DNA of 14,593 nt from Blastocladiella britannica (lineage: Eukaryota > Blastocladiomycota > Blastocladiomycetes > Blastocladiales > Blastocladiaceae): contig MU624992.1 of the NCBI GenBank assembly GCA_025349905.2, positions 1 to 14,593 on the forward strand, written 5' to 3'. Both the position numbers and the translations under genes were made by a program. This document shows, piece after piece, positions 1-8,734 of the stretch. The notes under the pieces were generated by a model. That model had not been told where the DNA came from, searched no databases, and was given only the letters and a program-made list of their open reading frames with translations. How positions within the stretch are numbered: the stretch's first letter is position 1; each line of letters opens with the position of its first letter.

Positions 1-105
1 ATGGCCACGCAGCGGGCTGCATGGGAGCTCGATCGCGTGTTGCTGACGCTTCTGCTTGCCCAGGAGGTCCAGGAGGGGGAGCAGTTGATGATTTCATCGT
101 CTTGA
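1..105 (+). CDS. possible 3' end of an upstream gene, cut by the window edge
   Basis: Frame 1 is open from the first base and stops at TGA 103-105. It gives 34 residues that include WELDRVLLTLLLAQEVQEGE. The amphipathic Leu/Glu pattern and the G/C-rich third positions resemble the real exons in this window. The stretch after the stop is T-rich (113-127), as expected for a 3' flank. The ATG at base 1 is probably an internal codon, but a short complete ORF cannot be excluded. I do not recognise the protein, and it could be chance. About 156 nt separate this stop from the RAD16 start. Confidence 0.3.
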   Translation: MATQRAAWELDRVLLTLLLAQEVQEGEQLMISSS

Positions 106-261
106 ATGTATGTTTTTTTTTCTTCTTACTTTGCTACGAGCTCGTACCTGAAGTACGGCGCTGCCATTTCTCGATGGACGCGATTGCCGATCAAAAAATG
201 GCCGCGGTTGGTGAATAAAGCGTGCGTCATCTCTCCAACATTCTCGGTATAAAAGCATAAA

Positions 262-3200
262 ATGAGCTTGACCACCAGACGCAGCACCCGCGCAGCCGCC
301 GCGCGCGCCACCGAGCGTATTGTGACCCTGGCGCCGACGGCCGCTACCACCACCTCCGGCAGCGAAACCGAGTCGGGACCGCCCTCGAGCTCGACCGACG
401 ACAGCACCCCGGAACCTCAACCCGACGTGAAAGAGGAGGCTCAAGAGCTGCTTAAAAAATCCTTGCCTGGCCGACCACCCGCGAACGCGAGACCGCGGCG
501 TGCAGCTGCTTCGTCGACCATTGGCAGTGAGTCATTCATCACCAAACAGACCAAATTGCCGATTGTCTACAACGACGCGGACCTGAGCTTGACCGAGTCG
601 GGTCCTGGTAGCAGCGGGTCGGAAACCGAGGACGAACTCGCTTCCGTCGGCTCGGCCCCGCGTCCTGTGGCCACGAAGGTGGATAAAATTTCGGCGCGTC
701 CTATCAAGCGCGCACGGAAACTTACCAGTCGTCCTGCGACTGCGACGGCCTCAAAGGGTGGAGACGACGGTTCGACGACGAGCGAGTGGGAGCTGGACGC
801 CGACACTGATTCGGAGGTGGAGGTTGTCTCCATGAGCTCGACGGCGGCGGTCACGATTGCTACCCCGGCGGCAGATTCTGATGTGTCGACAGATGATGGC
901 GAAGATGTTGCGCCAAAACCTGAAAAGAAGCGCGCGCCGGCAGCACGCAAAGGCGAGCCCGATTTTACCACCGAGGAGCTCGAACAGATGCGCACCATGA
1001 CGACGCGCGAGAAATGGGTACACTCATCCTGCGTTTTTATCGCATCTTGGTGCACCACGATATGACTCACAGTCTCGCCTGCTGTACACAGCATTTCAAA
1101 GCCAACAAAAAGACCATTTTGCACCACCCAGAGCTCGAGTACGTTTGGGAGACCATGCCTGACTATGGTCCGCCGCCGGAGATGGAGCAGCCAGAGTCCC
1201 TTAAGCTCAAACTGCTTCCGTACCAGGTCGAGGGCCTGGGCTGGCTCGTTCGGCAAGAGGAAAAGCTTGGCGGTGGGCTTCTTGCCGACGAAATGGGTTT
1301 GTATTTCTTTCACGCAATTCGATCCAGTCAAACTGACGTACTTTTTCATTCTTCACAGGAATGGGCAAGACCATCTCCATGATTGCGCTCATGCTGGCGC
1401 GCCGCGTGCAGCCGACGCTCATTGTTGCTCCGGTCGTGGCCATGGTGCAGTGGTCCAACGAGATTGCGGCGCACGTAAAACCAGAGGACGGGTTCAACAT
1501 CCTCATTTACCACGGCGCCAAGCGCATCAAGGACGAGGCCGAGCTCGCTGCGTACGACATCGTGATCACGTCCTACTCGGTGATCGAGTCGGGTTTCCGC
1601 AAGCAAGAGTACGGGTTCAAGCGCAAGGCCGGCCTGGTCAAGGAGGCGAGCGTTGTGCACTCTGTCAACTGGGGCCGTGTTGTCTTGGACGAGGTGCGGT
1701 TCTATTTTCCCCTTTATACTTTGTTGCATTTGCTCATCGTCTTGAGGTGGCACAGTCGCATTACATCAAGGATCGGTCCACAAACACGGCGCGCGCTGTC
1801 TTTGGACTCAACACTGACTACCGCTGGTGCCTGTCGGGAACTCCCATCCAGAACCGCGTCGGAGAAATGTATTCCGTGATTCGGTTCCTTCAGCTGGACA
1901 ATTTTGCGCACTATTTCTGCGGTTCCTGCAGCTGGTATGTATTTAGCATTGCATATTGAGTTTTGATTCTTACCAACTCTTTTACTGCAGCAAATCGCTC
2001 TCGTGGAAGTTTACCGATCGCAAAAACTGTGACCAATGCGGGCACACTGGACAGGTACATTTTCATTTGAGCCGTTTTGGATTGCGAGTACTCACTCCTC
2101 AACACGATGGATATATAGCAACACTTTTGCTTTTGGAACCGCGAAGTGCTCAAGCCCATCCAGGAGTACGGGTCGCAAGGGCTCGGTTTGATTGCGTTCA
2201 AGAAGCTTCTCAAGTTGCTTGGGATGATCATGCTGCGCCGCACAAAGCTCGAGCGCGCCGACGATCTCGGGCTTCCGCCGCGACACGTGTCGATTCGTCG
2301 TGACATGTTTAGTCCGGACGAGCGGGATTTTTACTCTTCGCTCTACTCCGAGTCGAAGCGTCAGTTTTCGACATACGTTGCCGAGGGCACTGTTTTGGTT
2401 CGTTTCCTCATTTCCTCATTATGACTTTTTCATGCAACCTGACTTCAACAACATCAACACACTCGTACAGAACCACTATGCCAACATCTTCCAGCTCTTG
2501 ACGCGCATGCGGCAAGCAGCCGACCACCCGTGCATGATCACAAGCAAGCTCGAGACTTCTGCTACGGGTGTCGCCATCTGTGGACTCTGCCACGAACCGG
2601 CTGAGGATCCCGTTGCAGCGCGGTGCAAGCATGTGTTTTGCCGCCTCGACGTGCAAAACTACCTGGAAACGTGCGCATATATCTTCATTAAACCATATGT
2701 CACTTTACTATAATGGTGCATCACAGGTACGGGAGCTCAGGGGACATTAAATGCCCAGTGTGTTTTTCCCGCCTCGTGGTGGATTTGGATGCATCCGCGG
2801 TCGAGGTGACGACGGCCGAGGTGGCCAAAAAGGCGGCATCGTCCTCGATCGTGTCTAAAATCGACATGGAGCACTGGCGCAGCTCGACCAAAATTGAGGC
2901 GCTCGTCGAAGAGCTGACGCGTCTGCAGCGGCAAGGTGCCTCTTTCATTTTCGTGAACTGAAGTGGCCGTGGAACTCACTTCGTGCTTGATGATGAACAT
3001 AGACCACACAATCAAGTCCATTGTCTTCTCGCAGTTTACGCAGTTCCTTGAGCTGATTGCGTGGCGGTTGCGGCGGGCCGGTTTCGTCTTGGTCAAGTTG
3101 GACGGCCGGATGGGCATTGACCAGCGTGACGCGGCCGTGCGTGCGTTCATGACCAACCCGCATGTCACGGTGTTCTTGGTGTCGCTCAAGGCCGGTGGCA

Positions 3201-3597
3201 TTGCCTTGAATCTGACGCAGGCAAGCCAGGTGTTTTTGGTGCGTTTTGTTATTGCATTTCGGCCCACTTGTCACTCATTTCATTGTCAAAATACCACCTA
3301 GATGGATCCGTGGTGGAATGGCGCAGTGCAGGACCAAGCAATCGATCGGATTCACCGCCTCGGACAATACCGCCCGATCCGAATCACACACATTATCATC
3401 CAGGACTCGATCGAGGAGGTACGTGTTTCCCTCTATTTTATGAACTCCGATGTCATTCACCCGACATTATAAATGAGCAGCGAATCATCCAGCTTCAGGA
3501 AAAGAAGCGCGCATTGTTCGAGTCGACGGTGGGCAGGGATCCTGCGGCGCTTGCTCGTCTCAGCGAGGACGACCTCAAGTTCTTGTTCTTGATGTGA
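262..3597 (+). CDS. RAD16: RAD16-type SNF2 DNA translocase with embedded RING finger (global-genome NER), 11 exons, 898 aa
   Basis: Exons are 262-1017, 1092-1296, 1359-1693, 1756-1934, 1991-2054, 2119-2397, 2471-2670, 2727-2935, 3003-3238, 3302-3418 and 3481-3597. They sum to 2697 nt and every phase fits. Residues 1-250 are an acidic Ser/Thr/Pro-rich disordered tail with basic NLS-like patches ([18 protein letters not shown]). The SNF2 core follows: DEMGMGKT (318-325), [11 protein letters not shown], motif II DESH (431-434, usually DEAH) and [10 protein letters not shown] Cys-rich zinc knuckle (C487, C490, C492, C505, C508) comes next, then a RING (about 643-685), then helicase C with [11 protein letters not shown] and [11 protein letters not shown] (836-846). 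Order and spacing match fungal Rad16 (790 aa in yeast), which with Rad7 surveys non-transcribed chromatin for UV lesions and is linked to ubiquitin ligation. The sixth RING ligand is Asp666 instead of Cys. The ATG at 262 is the first in frame before the conserved region. Distinction from RAD5/HLTF rests on the zinc knuckle and the C-terminal QEKKRALFE region. Confidence 0.94.
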
Positions 3598-3661
3598 GTC
3601 ATTTTTTTGCCTGTCTCTTTTAAAATGCATTTTCACAAGTCGTGCACTCTTTCGTCCGTAG
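3594..3661 (+). other. intron-like segment whose donor overlaps the RAD16 stop codon
   Basis: The RAD16 stop TGA (3595-3597) lies inside GTGAGT (3594-3599), which is closer to the donor consensus than most donors used in this gene. A pyrimidine-rich stretch and CCGTAG (ending 3661) lie 68 nt downstream, inside the 56-74 nt range of the other introns. Splicing it would replace the last Met with Ile and add about 40 residues, overlapping the start of the next gene in another frame. The unspliced ending ...DDLKFLFLM matches where Rad16 proteins normally stop, so that is the preferred model. The segment may be an alternative or 3'-UTR intron, or chance. Confidence 0.3.
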
Positions 3662-3679
3662 TAAACTCCACAATTCACA

Positions 3680-5620
3680 ATGCCACCGCACCGCCGCCAA
3701 GCACGCACTCGACCTGTTGTGGCCACCATTGTGCCCGCCTCGCCGGCTCATGTCACCAGCACAAGCGCTGAAGTCGCCGACCTAACCGTCGCACCAGTCG
3801 CATCCGACGTTTCCAGCGCCGCCGAGAGCGACGACGACCATGTTCCTCAAATCAAAACGACTCAAGGTGCAGTCGACCTCGAATTCGACGACGACGTGAT
3901 CCCTCCAACGCCTCCATCTGACGCGGCTGCAGCGATGGCGGTGGCACCACCCGTGCAATCGAATGAACCGTCCCAGCCGCCGCCGTCGTCGCCGCCTTCT
4001 GGGACGGCCTCAGTCCTGCCGCCACCACAGTCTTCGTCGCCCATGACACCTGGGCGAGAGCTGGCCAACTATTACCTGGGTCAAGCCGGACGTCCGGCCT
4101 CGATGTCCGCGACTGTTCCATCTACAACGACTACGGCAAAGATCTCGGGCCAGCAGACCCCGCAGCGCGCGACCACCGGGATGCACGTGCCAGCGCTGGC
4201 CATGGCCGATCTTTCGGACCTGAGCATGGACTGCAGCGCCACCGCGTCAGCAACCAAGAGCAGCAGCACGGTGCTTCGGACCCCGGTTGCCACGCCGTCA
4301 CGGACAGCCCCTGGACACCGCTTGGTGCTTCCGTCGCCGCAGCCGCAGGCACTATGGGGTTCCAGCACGCGATCCATCACCACTCCTCGCACGCCGGCAG
4401 CAACGCATCCAGCCCCTGCCGCCGCCACCCCGCTCACAGCGCCACACAGTGCCCCAGCGTCGCGGTCGCGCACCACGCCCATTTCGGTGATCCCTGCCGA
4501 CATTCGCGCCCGGCTGCGCACGGTGCCCGCGGTCGCTGGCGACGATCCGTTTGGGTTTGCGGTCTCGAATCGCCGCATTGCGCGCACTCGGCCCGTGCTG
4601 GAGCAGATCCAGGCCACGATGGAGCAGGAGCAGCAACAGCAGCAAGCCGAGCAGGATGCCACCGCCCCCTCGTGGGCTTCAGGTTCGTCGATATTCCCAT
4701 TTTCTTCTTTATGTGCCATATTAACCGTTTTGGATGTAGGCCCGGTATCGACCTACGCGGCCGCTGCATCGTCACCAAACAAGGACGAGACGACGAACCT
4801 GGCGACAGAGGCCGGGCTTGGCCATCAGGAGAGCGACGGCGAGGACTCGGACGACCTTCTCACGTACCAGCCCAAGCGAGCCACGCACAAAGGCAACAAG
4901 GTCCGTCAAGCCGCCACTGCGCTTGCGACTCTTCGGACGGCATCCTCATCTTCGTCTTCGTCGTCGTCCGTGACCAAGAAGCGTACGGCTGCTGCTGGCA
5001 AGGCAAAGTCGGCCGCCGGATCGAGCTCGGTCGCGAACCAACAAGAGCCTCGCCGCCGCCAACCGCCCCGCCGCCAGGCAACGGAAGGCGCTCCCTCGTT
5101 GTCTATTGCATCGGCCACGACCACTAATGTGCGGGAAACGCGGTTCTTGGGCGAGCTCATTGGGATTCCCTCTTCGTCGCCCACGTCGGTTGCGGCAGCG
5201 GCGCTGTCGGACAGCATCCTCGACTCACCGCCGTCTCCGCCGGCCCGAACCCGTACCCGCCGTGGACGGCCGCCGGACGACGAGATTGATTTGTCGCCCG
5301 AGCCAGCACCAGAACCAGCGCCAGCACGCACACGAGGAGGAGCGCCGCCCGTGAATAACGCGGATCCGTTTGCATTTGTCGATCGCACGGCGAAACCGGG
5401 GAAGTGGGCCACCACCACTCAATCGGACACGGCACCCGAGACGAGAAAGCGCGTCCGCACCAAATCGGCCGTCGTTGTGGCCACCAACGAGGATGGCGAC
5501 GAAGCGCAATCGCCCGAGAAGCGACGCAAGACAGCTACGCCGCCGCAGAGCAGCAGTCCCCAGCTGCCAGGGCCTGGTCGCCGGAAACAGCCGCCACGGA
5601 CCCGGACCACGACGAGATAA
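3680..5620 (+). CDS. unrecognised disordered nuclear-type protein with AT-hook, about 627 aa after removing one intron
   Basis: Two exons are proposed, 3680-4682 and 4740-5620. The protein is almost wholly low-complexity, rich in Ser, Pro, Thr, Ala and Arg, with acidic patches near residues 50-72, a short Gln tract (MEQEQQQQQ) and a poly-Ser run. An AT-hook-like core RRGRPP lies at about residues 508-513 of the spliced protein, and basic NLS-like clusters (PEKRRKT, GRRKQPPR) lie near the C-terminus. Two similar short motifs, DDPFGF (288-293) and DPFAF (about 543-547), are the only ordered-looking repeats. Together these suggest a DNA- or chromatin-associated nuclear protein, which is inference. 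The ATG has a favourable upstream context (CACAATG), and TAA at 3662-3664 closes the frame upstream, so it is not a continuation of RAD16, which ends 82 nt before. G/C-rich codons match the neighbours. I do not recognise the family. The sustained 640-codon frame and the intron make it a real gene. Confidence 0.8.
   Translation: MPPHRRQARTRPVVATIVPASPAHVTSTSAEVADLTVAPVASDVSSAAESDDDHVPQIKTTQGAVDLEFDDDVIPPTPPSDAAAAMAVAPPVQSNEPSQPPPSSPPSGTASVLPPPQSSSPMTPGRELANYYLGQAGRPASMSATVPSTTTTAKISGQQTPQRATTGMHVPALAMADLSDLSMDCSATASATKSSSTVLRTPVATPSRTAPGHRLVLPSPQPQALWGSSTRSITTPRTPAATHPAPAAATPLTAPHSAPASRSRTTPISVIPADIRARLRTVPAVAGDDPFGFAVSNRRIARTRPVLEQIQATMEQEQQQQQAEQDATAPSWASGSSIFPFSSLCAILTVLDVGPVSTYAAAASSPNKDETTNLATEAGLGHQESDGEDSDDLLTYQPKRATHKGNKVRQAATALATLRTASSSSSSSSSVTKKRTAAAGKAKSAAGSSSVANQQEPRRRQPPRRQATEGAPSLSIASATTTNVRETRFLGELIGIPSSSPTSVAAAALSDSILDSPPSPPARTRTRRGRPPDDEIDLSPEPAPEPAPARTRGGAPPVNNADPFAFVDRTAKPGKWATTTQSDTAPETRKRVRTKSAVVVATNEDGDEAQSPEKRRKTATPPQSSSPQLPGPGRRKQPPRTRTTTR
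4683..4739 (+). other. 57-nt in-frame intron inside the Ser/Pro-rich gene
   Basis: GTTCGT at 4683 matches the donor of RAD16 intron 6, and the segment ends GATGTAG at 4739. It is 57 nt long, a multiple of three without an in-frame stop, so the frame stays open whether or not it is spliced. Unspliced, it would put a hydrophobic patch (IFPFSSLCAILTVLDV) into an otherwise polar, disordered chain. The segment is also T-rich compared with its flanks. Splicing joins SWASG directly to PVSTYAAAA. Confidence 0.75.
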
Positions 5621-5642
5621 AGCAACAAAGAATGTAGTACAT

Positions 5643-5660
5643 TTTATTTATTTATTTATT
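5643..5660 (-). terminator. overlapping AATAAA poly(A) signals at the UTP6 stop codon
   Basis: The plus-strand TTTA repeat reads as four overlapping AATAAA hexamers on the minus strand (5660-5655, 5656-5651, 5652-5647 and 5648-5643). The first begins in the last sense codon CAA and contains the UTP6 stop TAA (5658-5656). Cleavage 10-30 nt further on would fall near or inside the last codons of the convergent gene that ends at 5620. Confidence 0.65.
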
Positions 5661-7859
5661 GCCGCTCGGCGTCCTTGAGCTTGTTCCACCCGGCCGTCAG
5701 GTCCTCGGCATCGTCGGGGTTGACGGCGCGCACGGCCCGCATGTACAGCTGAGTGGCGGCCGCCACATCGTCGACGTCGCCAATCTCGAATGCCAACCAC
5801 CGCAGCCACCAGTCCACGTTGGCCGGCCAGCGCTGCGCGCCGAGTTGCAAGATTCGGCGCTTGCTTGCGATGGTGGTTGGGGCAGACCGGTCTTTTCCAG
5901 AGTCACCACTCAACAGCGCCGCAAACCACTGCACATCGACCACGGGCACATTGGCCATGAACCAGTCGCGCAGGGCCACGCGCTCGGCCGCGACGGGGAT
6001 GCACTGCAGCGCGCTGGCCAGAAACGCGGCCTTGCGCTCGACCGCGCGGTCCGTGTCCCGAGCGTCCACGGATCCGCGGCTGACGCGTCGCCACTGCGCA
6101 ATCATGTCGGCGGCGGTCGCAGACGGCACAACTGACACCGACCGATCAGCGTGCGCCAGCTGGTGCACGCCCAAGTACACGTCACACAGGTCGATGGCGC
6201 GGGTCACGCTGGTCACGGCAGTCGCCGCCCATGCCGGGTCCACTTGCATCCGCGCCAGAATCAGCGGCACGTGCGTCGGGAAATGAGCGGTTGCGGCGGC
6301 CGTGACTGAACGCAGAGTGACGCCGGCGGGTGCGGCTGGAAGCTGTGGAACCGCGTCTACGATGCGCTCCCACGTGGATGCCAGGAGCGGGCTCGGGTGT
6401 GGTGCGCGAGGGAAATCGGCAGCATCTTCTGCAAGAGCGGCCGAAAACTCGGGCGCGAGCGCAAGGTACGCGACCACTTGTCGCTGGATCTGTGCGGCAA
6501 TGTACTCGTGCACGTCGGCGTGCGTGCGGCCCGCGTATTGCAGCTGGGTGTCGAGGAACTGCAGGGTGGCGTCGCGCACTGCCGCCTCGATGGCAGTGTA
6601 CCGCGCATCGGCATGGGCGGCGTCAATGGCGGTGAGGGCCAAATGCAGCTGCATCGGGTACTCGGGGCTCGACGGCGCCGTCGCCGCCACCGCCGAGTGC
6701 ACCTTCCATGCCAGTGCTACGATCAACGCGTCGGCGGAGGTGGCGGCAAGGTCGGTCGCGATGCTGGCCACAATGTGGTTGATGAGCGACTCGGCGCCGT
6801 GCGACGACACGGCGATACGGAGGCACGCGATGCGCAGCGACAGGTTCGTCGGGTGCGCGGCAATCGCTGCATCGTAGACCAATTGCGGGATCGCGTACTG
6901 GATCAGCGCGTCGCCGAGGATGTCGGCGGGGAGGGCAGTGATGGCCGCGTCGGCTTTTGCCAGCGACTGGTCCAGGGCGGATGCCGAGGATACGTCTGCT
7001 GTCGATAGCATGGGCTGGCGGGACAGGGCGTTGGCGACGGTCATCGTCTCCTCATCGGCCTCCTCCTCATCATTGTCCATGTCGACGTCGTCCAGGTCGT
7101 GCGACGACTCGGCGGCGACCGCGTCGTCCATCTGGTCTTCGGCATTCACCTCGTGGCCCAGCAACTTGGCCTTGGCGTCGGCGGCAGCCTGGTGCGTGAG
7201 CTCGGCGCGCACGCGCACCTTGGTCACGTACATGGCCTCCATCTTGAACCACTCGGTCCACAGCTCGACCGACTCGCGGTTCATGTGCACTGCACGCTGA
7301 AAGAGCTTGCGTGCCGACCCGGCGTTGGCCTGAGTCTCAAACTCCCAAGCGGCGGCCAGGATCCACAGACCCGAGTGGCGCGGGTGCAGCTGGATCGCGC
7401 GGGCAAAGATGGATCCGAGCCGCTTGTACGACCGGTGCTTCTTGGCCATGGCCACGTACTGCAGCCACAGGTCCACGTTGCCCGGGAACTTTTGCACGGC
7501 GCGATTGAACAGATTGTGCAGCCGCTTGACGCCCGCATAGTCGCAGATCGAGTACTTGTAGTTCTGGCCCATGCGGCCCACGCGCTTGCGCCGCAGCTTC
7601 TCCAGCTGCCACTCGTAGTCAATGTACTGCAGGAAATCGCTCAGAATCGCGCCGCGGCGCTTGAGCGCGTATTCGAACGCGGTGCGGCGTTTGACGATGG
7701 ATTTGACCTCGATCTGTTTCCATTATTCATTTAGTCTGTTGGAGAAATGAGATAAACGCGTGCTGCTGCTGTAAATACCGCAGTGAAGAGCTGTTTCCGC
7801 CGAGCATCCTTGAGCTCGGGGACCATGCCCTCGAGGGCAATGTGTACGCCGTCCGCCAT
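5656..7859 (-). CDS. UTP6: UTP6, U3 snoRNP/SSU-processome HAT-repeat protein, 2 exons, 712 aa
   Basis: Exon 1 is 7859-7779 (27 codons) and exon 2 is 7713-5656. The 65-nt intron 7778-7714 begins GTATTT and ends AAACAG, and it joins KQLFTA to IEVKSIVKRR in phase. The N-terminus (ALEGMVPELKDARR, then IVKRRTAFEYALKRRG and DFLQYIDYEWQLEKLRRKR) is the diagnostic UTP6 domain. HAT repeats follow at about 85-191 (LFNRAVQKFPGNVDLWLQY, IFARAIQLHPRHSGLW, LFQRAVHMNRESVELW). An acidic insert lies at about 217-251. A long Ala-rich helical middle follows, and a final HAT-like segment lies at about 640-705 (LYMRAVRAVNPDDAEDL). UTP6 belongs to the UTP-B subcomplex of the SSU processome and acts in nucleolar 18S rRNA maturation. 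At 712 aa it is longer than yeast (440) or human (597) UTP6, mainly because of the acidic and Ala-rich middle. The ATG at 7859 is preceded by ACAACAAA. Confidence 0.93.
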
Positions 7860-8148
7860 TTTGTTGTAGTTTTAATTTTCCTGATGATTCCGGGTATGGA
7901 TTGCAGTCGACGAGTGAGCGATGAAAGAGGCCAAAAAATAAAATAAAATAAAAATTCCGGAAAGCCCGTGACCGGTCGCCTTCAGCTGCCCCCTTAAAAG
8001 CATCATCGAGTCCGCCACGACCCACCCTCTTCTTCAGCAAAATCAACAGCAGCCCTCCACCGACAGTGCAACTAGCGGCGTAAATGGCAACCACACGGAG
8101 CACATTCTTTGTTGCTCTCACCACCCCCTTTTTTTCCTTCTTGCCCAT
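7723..8148 (-). other. doubtful small ORF with one hydrophobic segment upstream of UTP6
   Basis: An ATG at 8148 opens a frame starting MGKKEKKGVVRATKNVLR, then a membrane-like stretch (VVAIYAASCTVGGGLLLILL) and a basic LKKRVGRG. The first half, to about 7965, looks protein-like. The second half runs through T-rich DNA and then through UTP6 exon 1 in a different frame, which a true gene would not do. It could be an upstream ORF on a long UTP6 leader, the first exon of an unseen gene, or chance. I do not recognise it. Confidence 0.15.
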
Positions 8149-8339
8149 TGGGAAGGTCCGAGAATCCCGTTGTCCTCGCGGTCACTTGTATGCCGATCGT
8201 TCCTTCACTGGTTCGATCGCATCCAAAAGTAGCCGTGCCTCTCGCGGGGGCCCTTGCACGCTCTTTGAACGCTCGTGTCTTCCTTTTTTTTGAAGGCATG
8301 GGCGGGAGCGCGGGTGGACACTGCGGCACCCGCAACCAG

Positions 8340-8377
8340 GCCCAGTCTTTTCCTTTTTCGGAGGGGAAGGACTGGGC
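8340..8377. repeat. 14-bp inverted repeat (stem-loop)
   Basis: The left arm GCCCAGTCTTTTCC (8340-8353) pairs with GGGAAGGACTGGGC (8364-8377). There are 14 pairs with two G-T wobbles, and the loop is 10 nt (8354-8363). Written as plus-strand RNA, the stem is continuous with G-U pairs; on the minus strand those two positions become C/A mismatches, so a plus-sense transcript folds better. It lies outside any supported gene. Confidence 0.6.
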
Positions 8378-8697
8378 AGTGAAAGCGTCGCATTGGGATC
8401 ATTCTATTCAGTGCAATACGCTGCAGCTCGCTCTGTATGAAACGGGGCGAGCCAACTCAATTCGGACTATTGTTGCGCTGTCGGCTCGGGCTGTTGTTTA
8501 TTTTCTTCATATTTTGCTAGTTTTTATGCTGTCCAATATTTTCCATGGTATTGCATCCGGCCAAGAGACGGCCATGAGTTTTTTTAAAGAGCGCCCGCGA
8601 TCTCACCATTGCTGTCGAGGTGGTGATAGACCAGGCTGTCAATGCAGTTCTCTTGTGTGCACTTTTATGCTGCCATGGAGCATGACCCTCTCAAACC

Positions 8698-8706
8698 TAT
8701 ATAAAA
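8698..8706 (+). promoter_or_regulatory. TATA-box-like TATATAAAA
   Basis: TATATAAAA lies in otherwise mixed-composition DNA, about 37 nt before the start of the coding-like relic at about 8735. It is the best core-promoter match in the gene-poor stretch. No intact ORF with an early ATG follows, so if it is functional it may drive a non-coding RNA or the decayed gene. Confidence 0.3.
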
Positions 8707-8734
8707 CTGTCCCAGATCCGTCATCCGCGCATAA

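Noticed and set aside
248..255. TATAAAAG just before the RAD16 ATG
   Set aside because: It is only 14 nt from the start codon, so transcription starting at the usual distance would begin inside the CDS. It is more likely A/T-rich leader sequence.
3597..3680. Fusion of RAD16 with the following gene into one reading frame
   Set aside because: TAA at 3662-3664 closes the downstream gene's frame before its ATG, and no splice option found joins the two frames.
4081..4719. 212-codon minus-strand open frame opposite the Ser/Pro-rich gene
   Set aside because: It is a shadow of a repetitive G/C-rich frame, and it crosses the intron and the poly-Gln codons with Cys/Ser-rich low complexity.
8200..8230. 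GGTTCGAT resembling a tRNA B box
   Set aside because: No matching A box, acceptor stem or cloverleaf can be drawn around it, and no T run follows at the right place.
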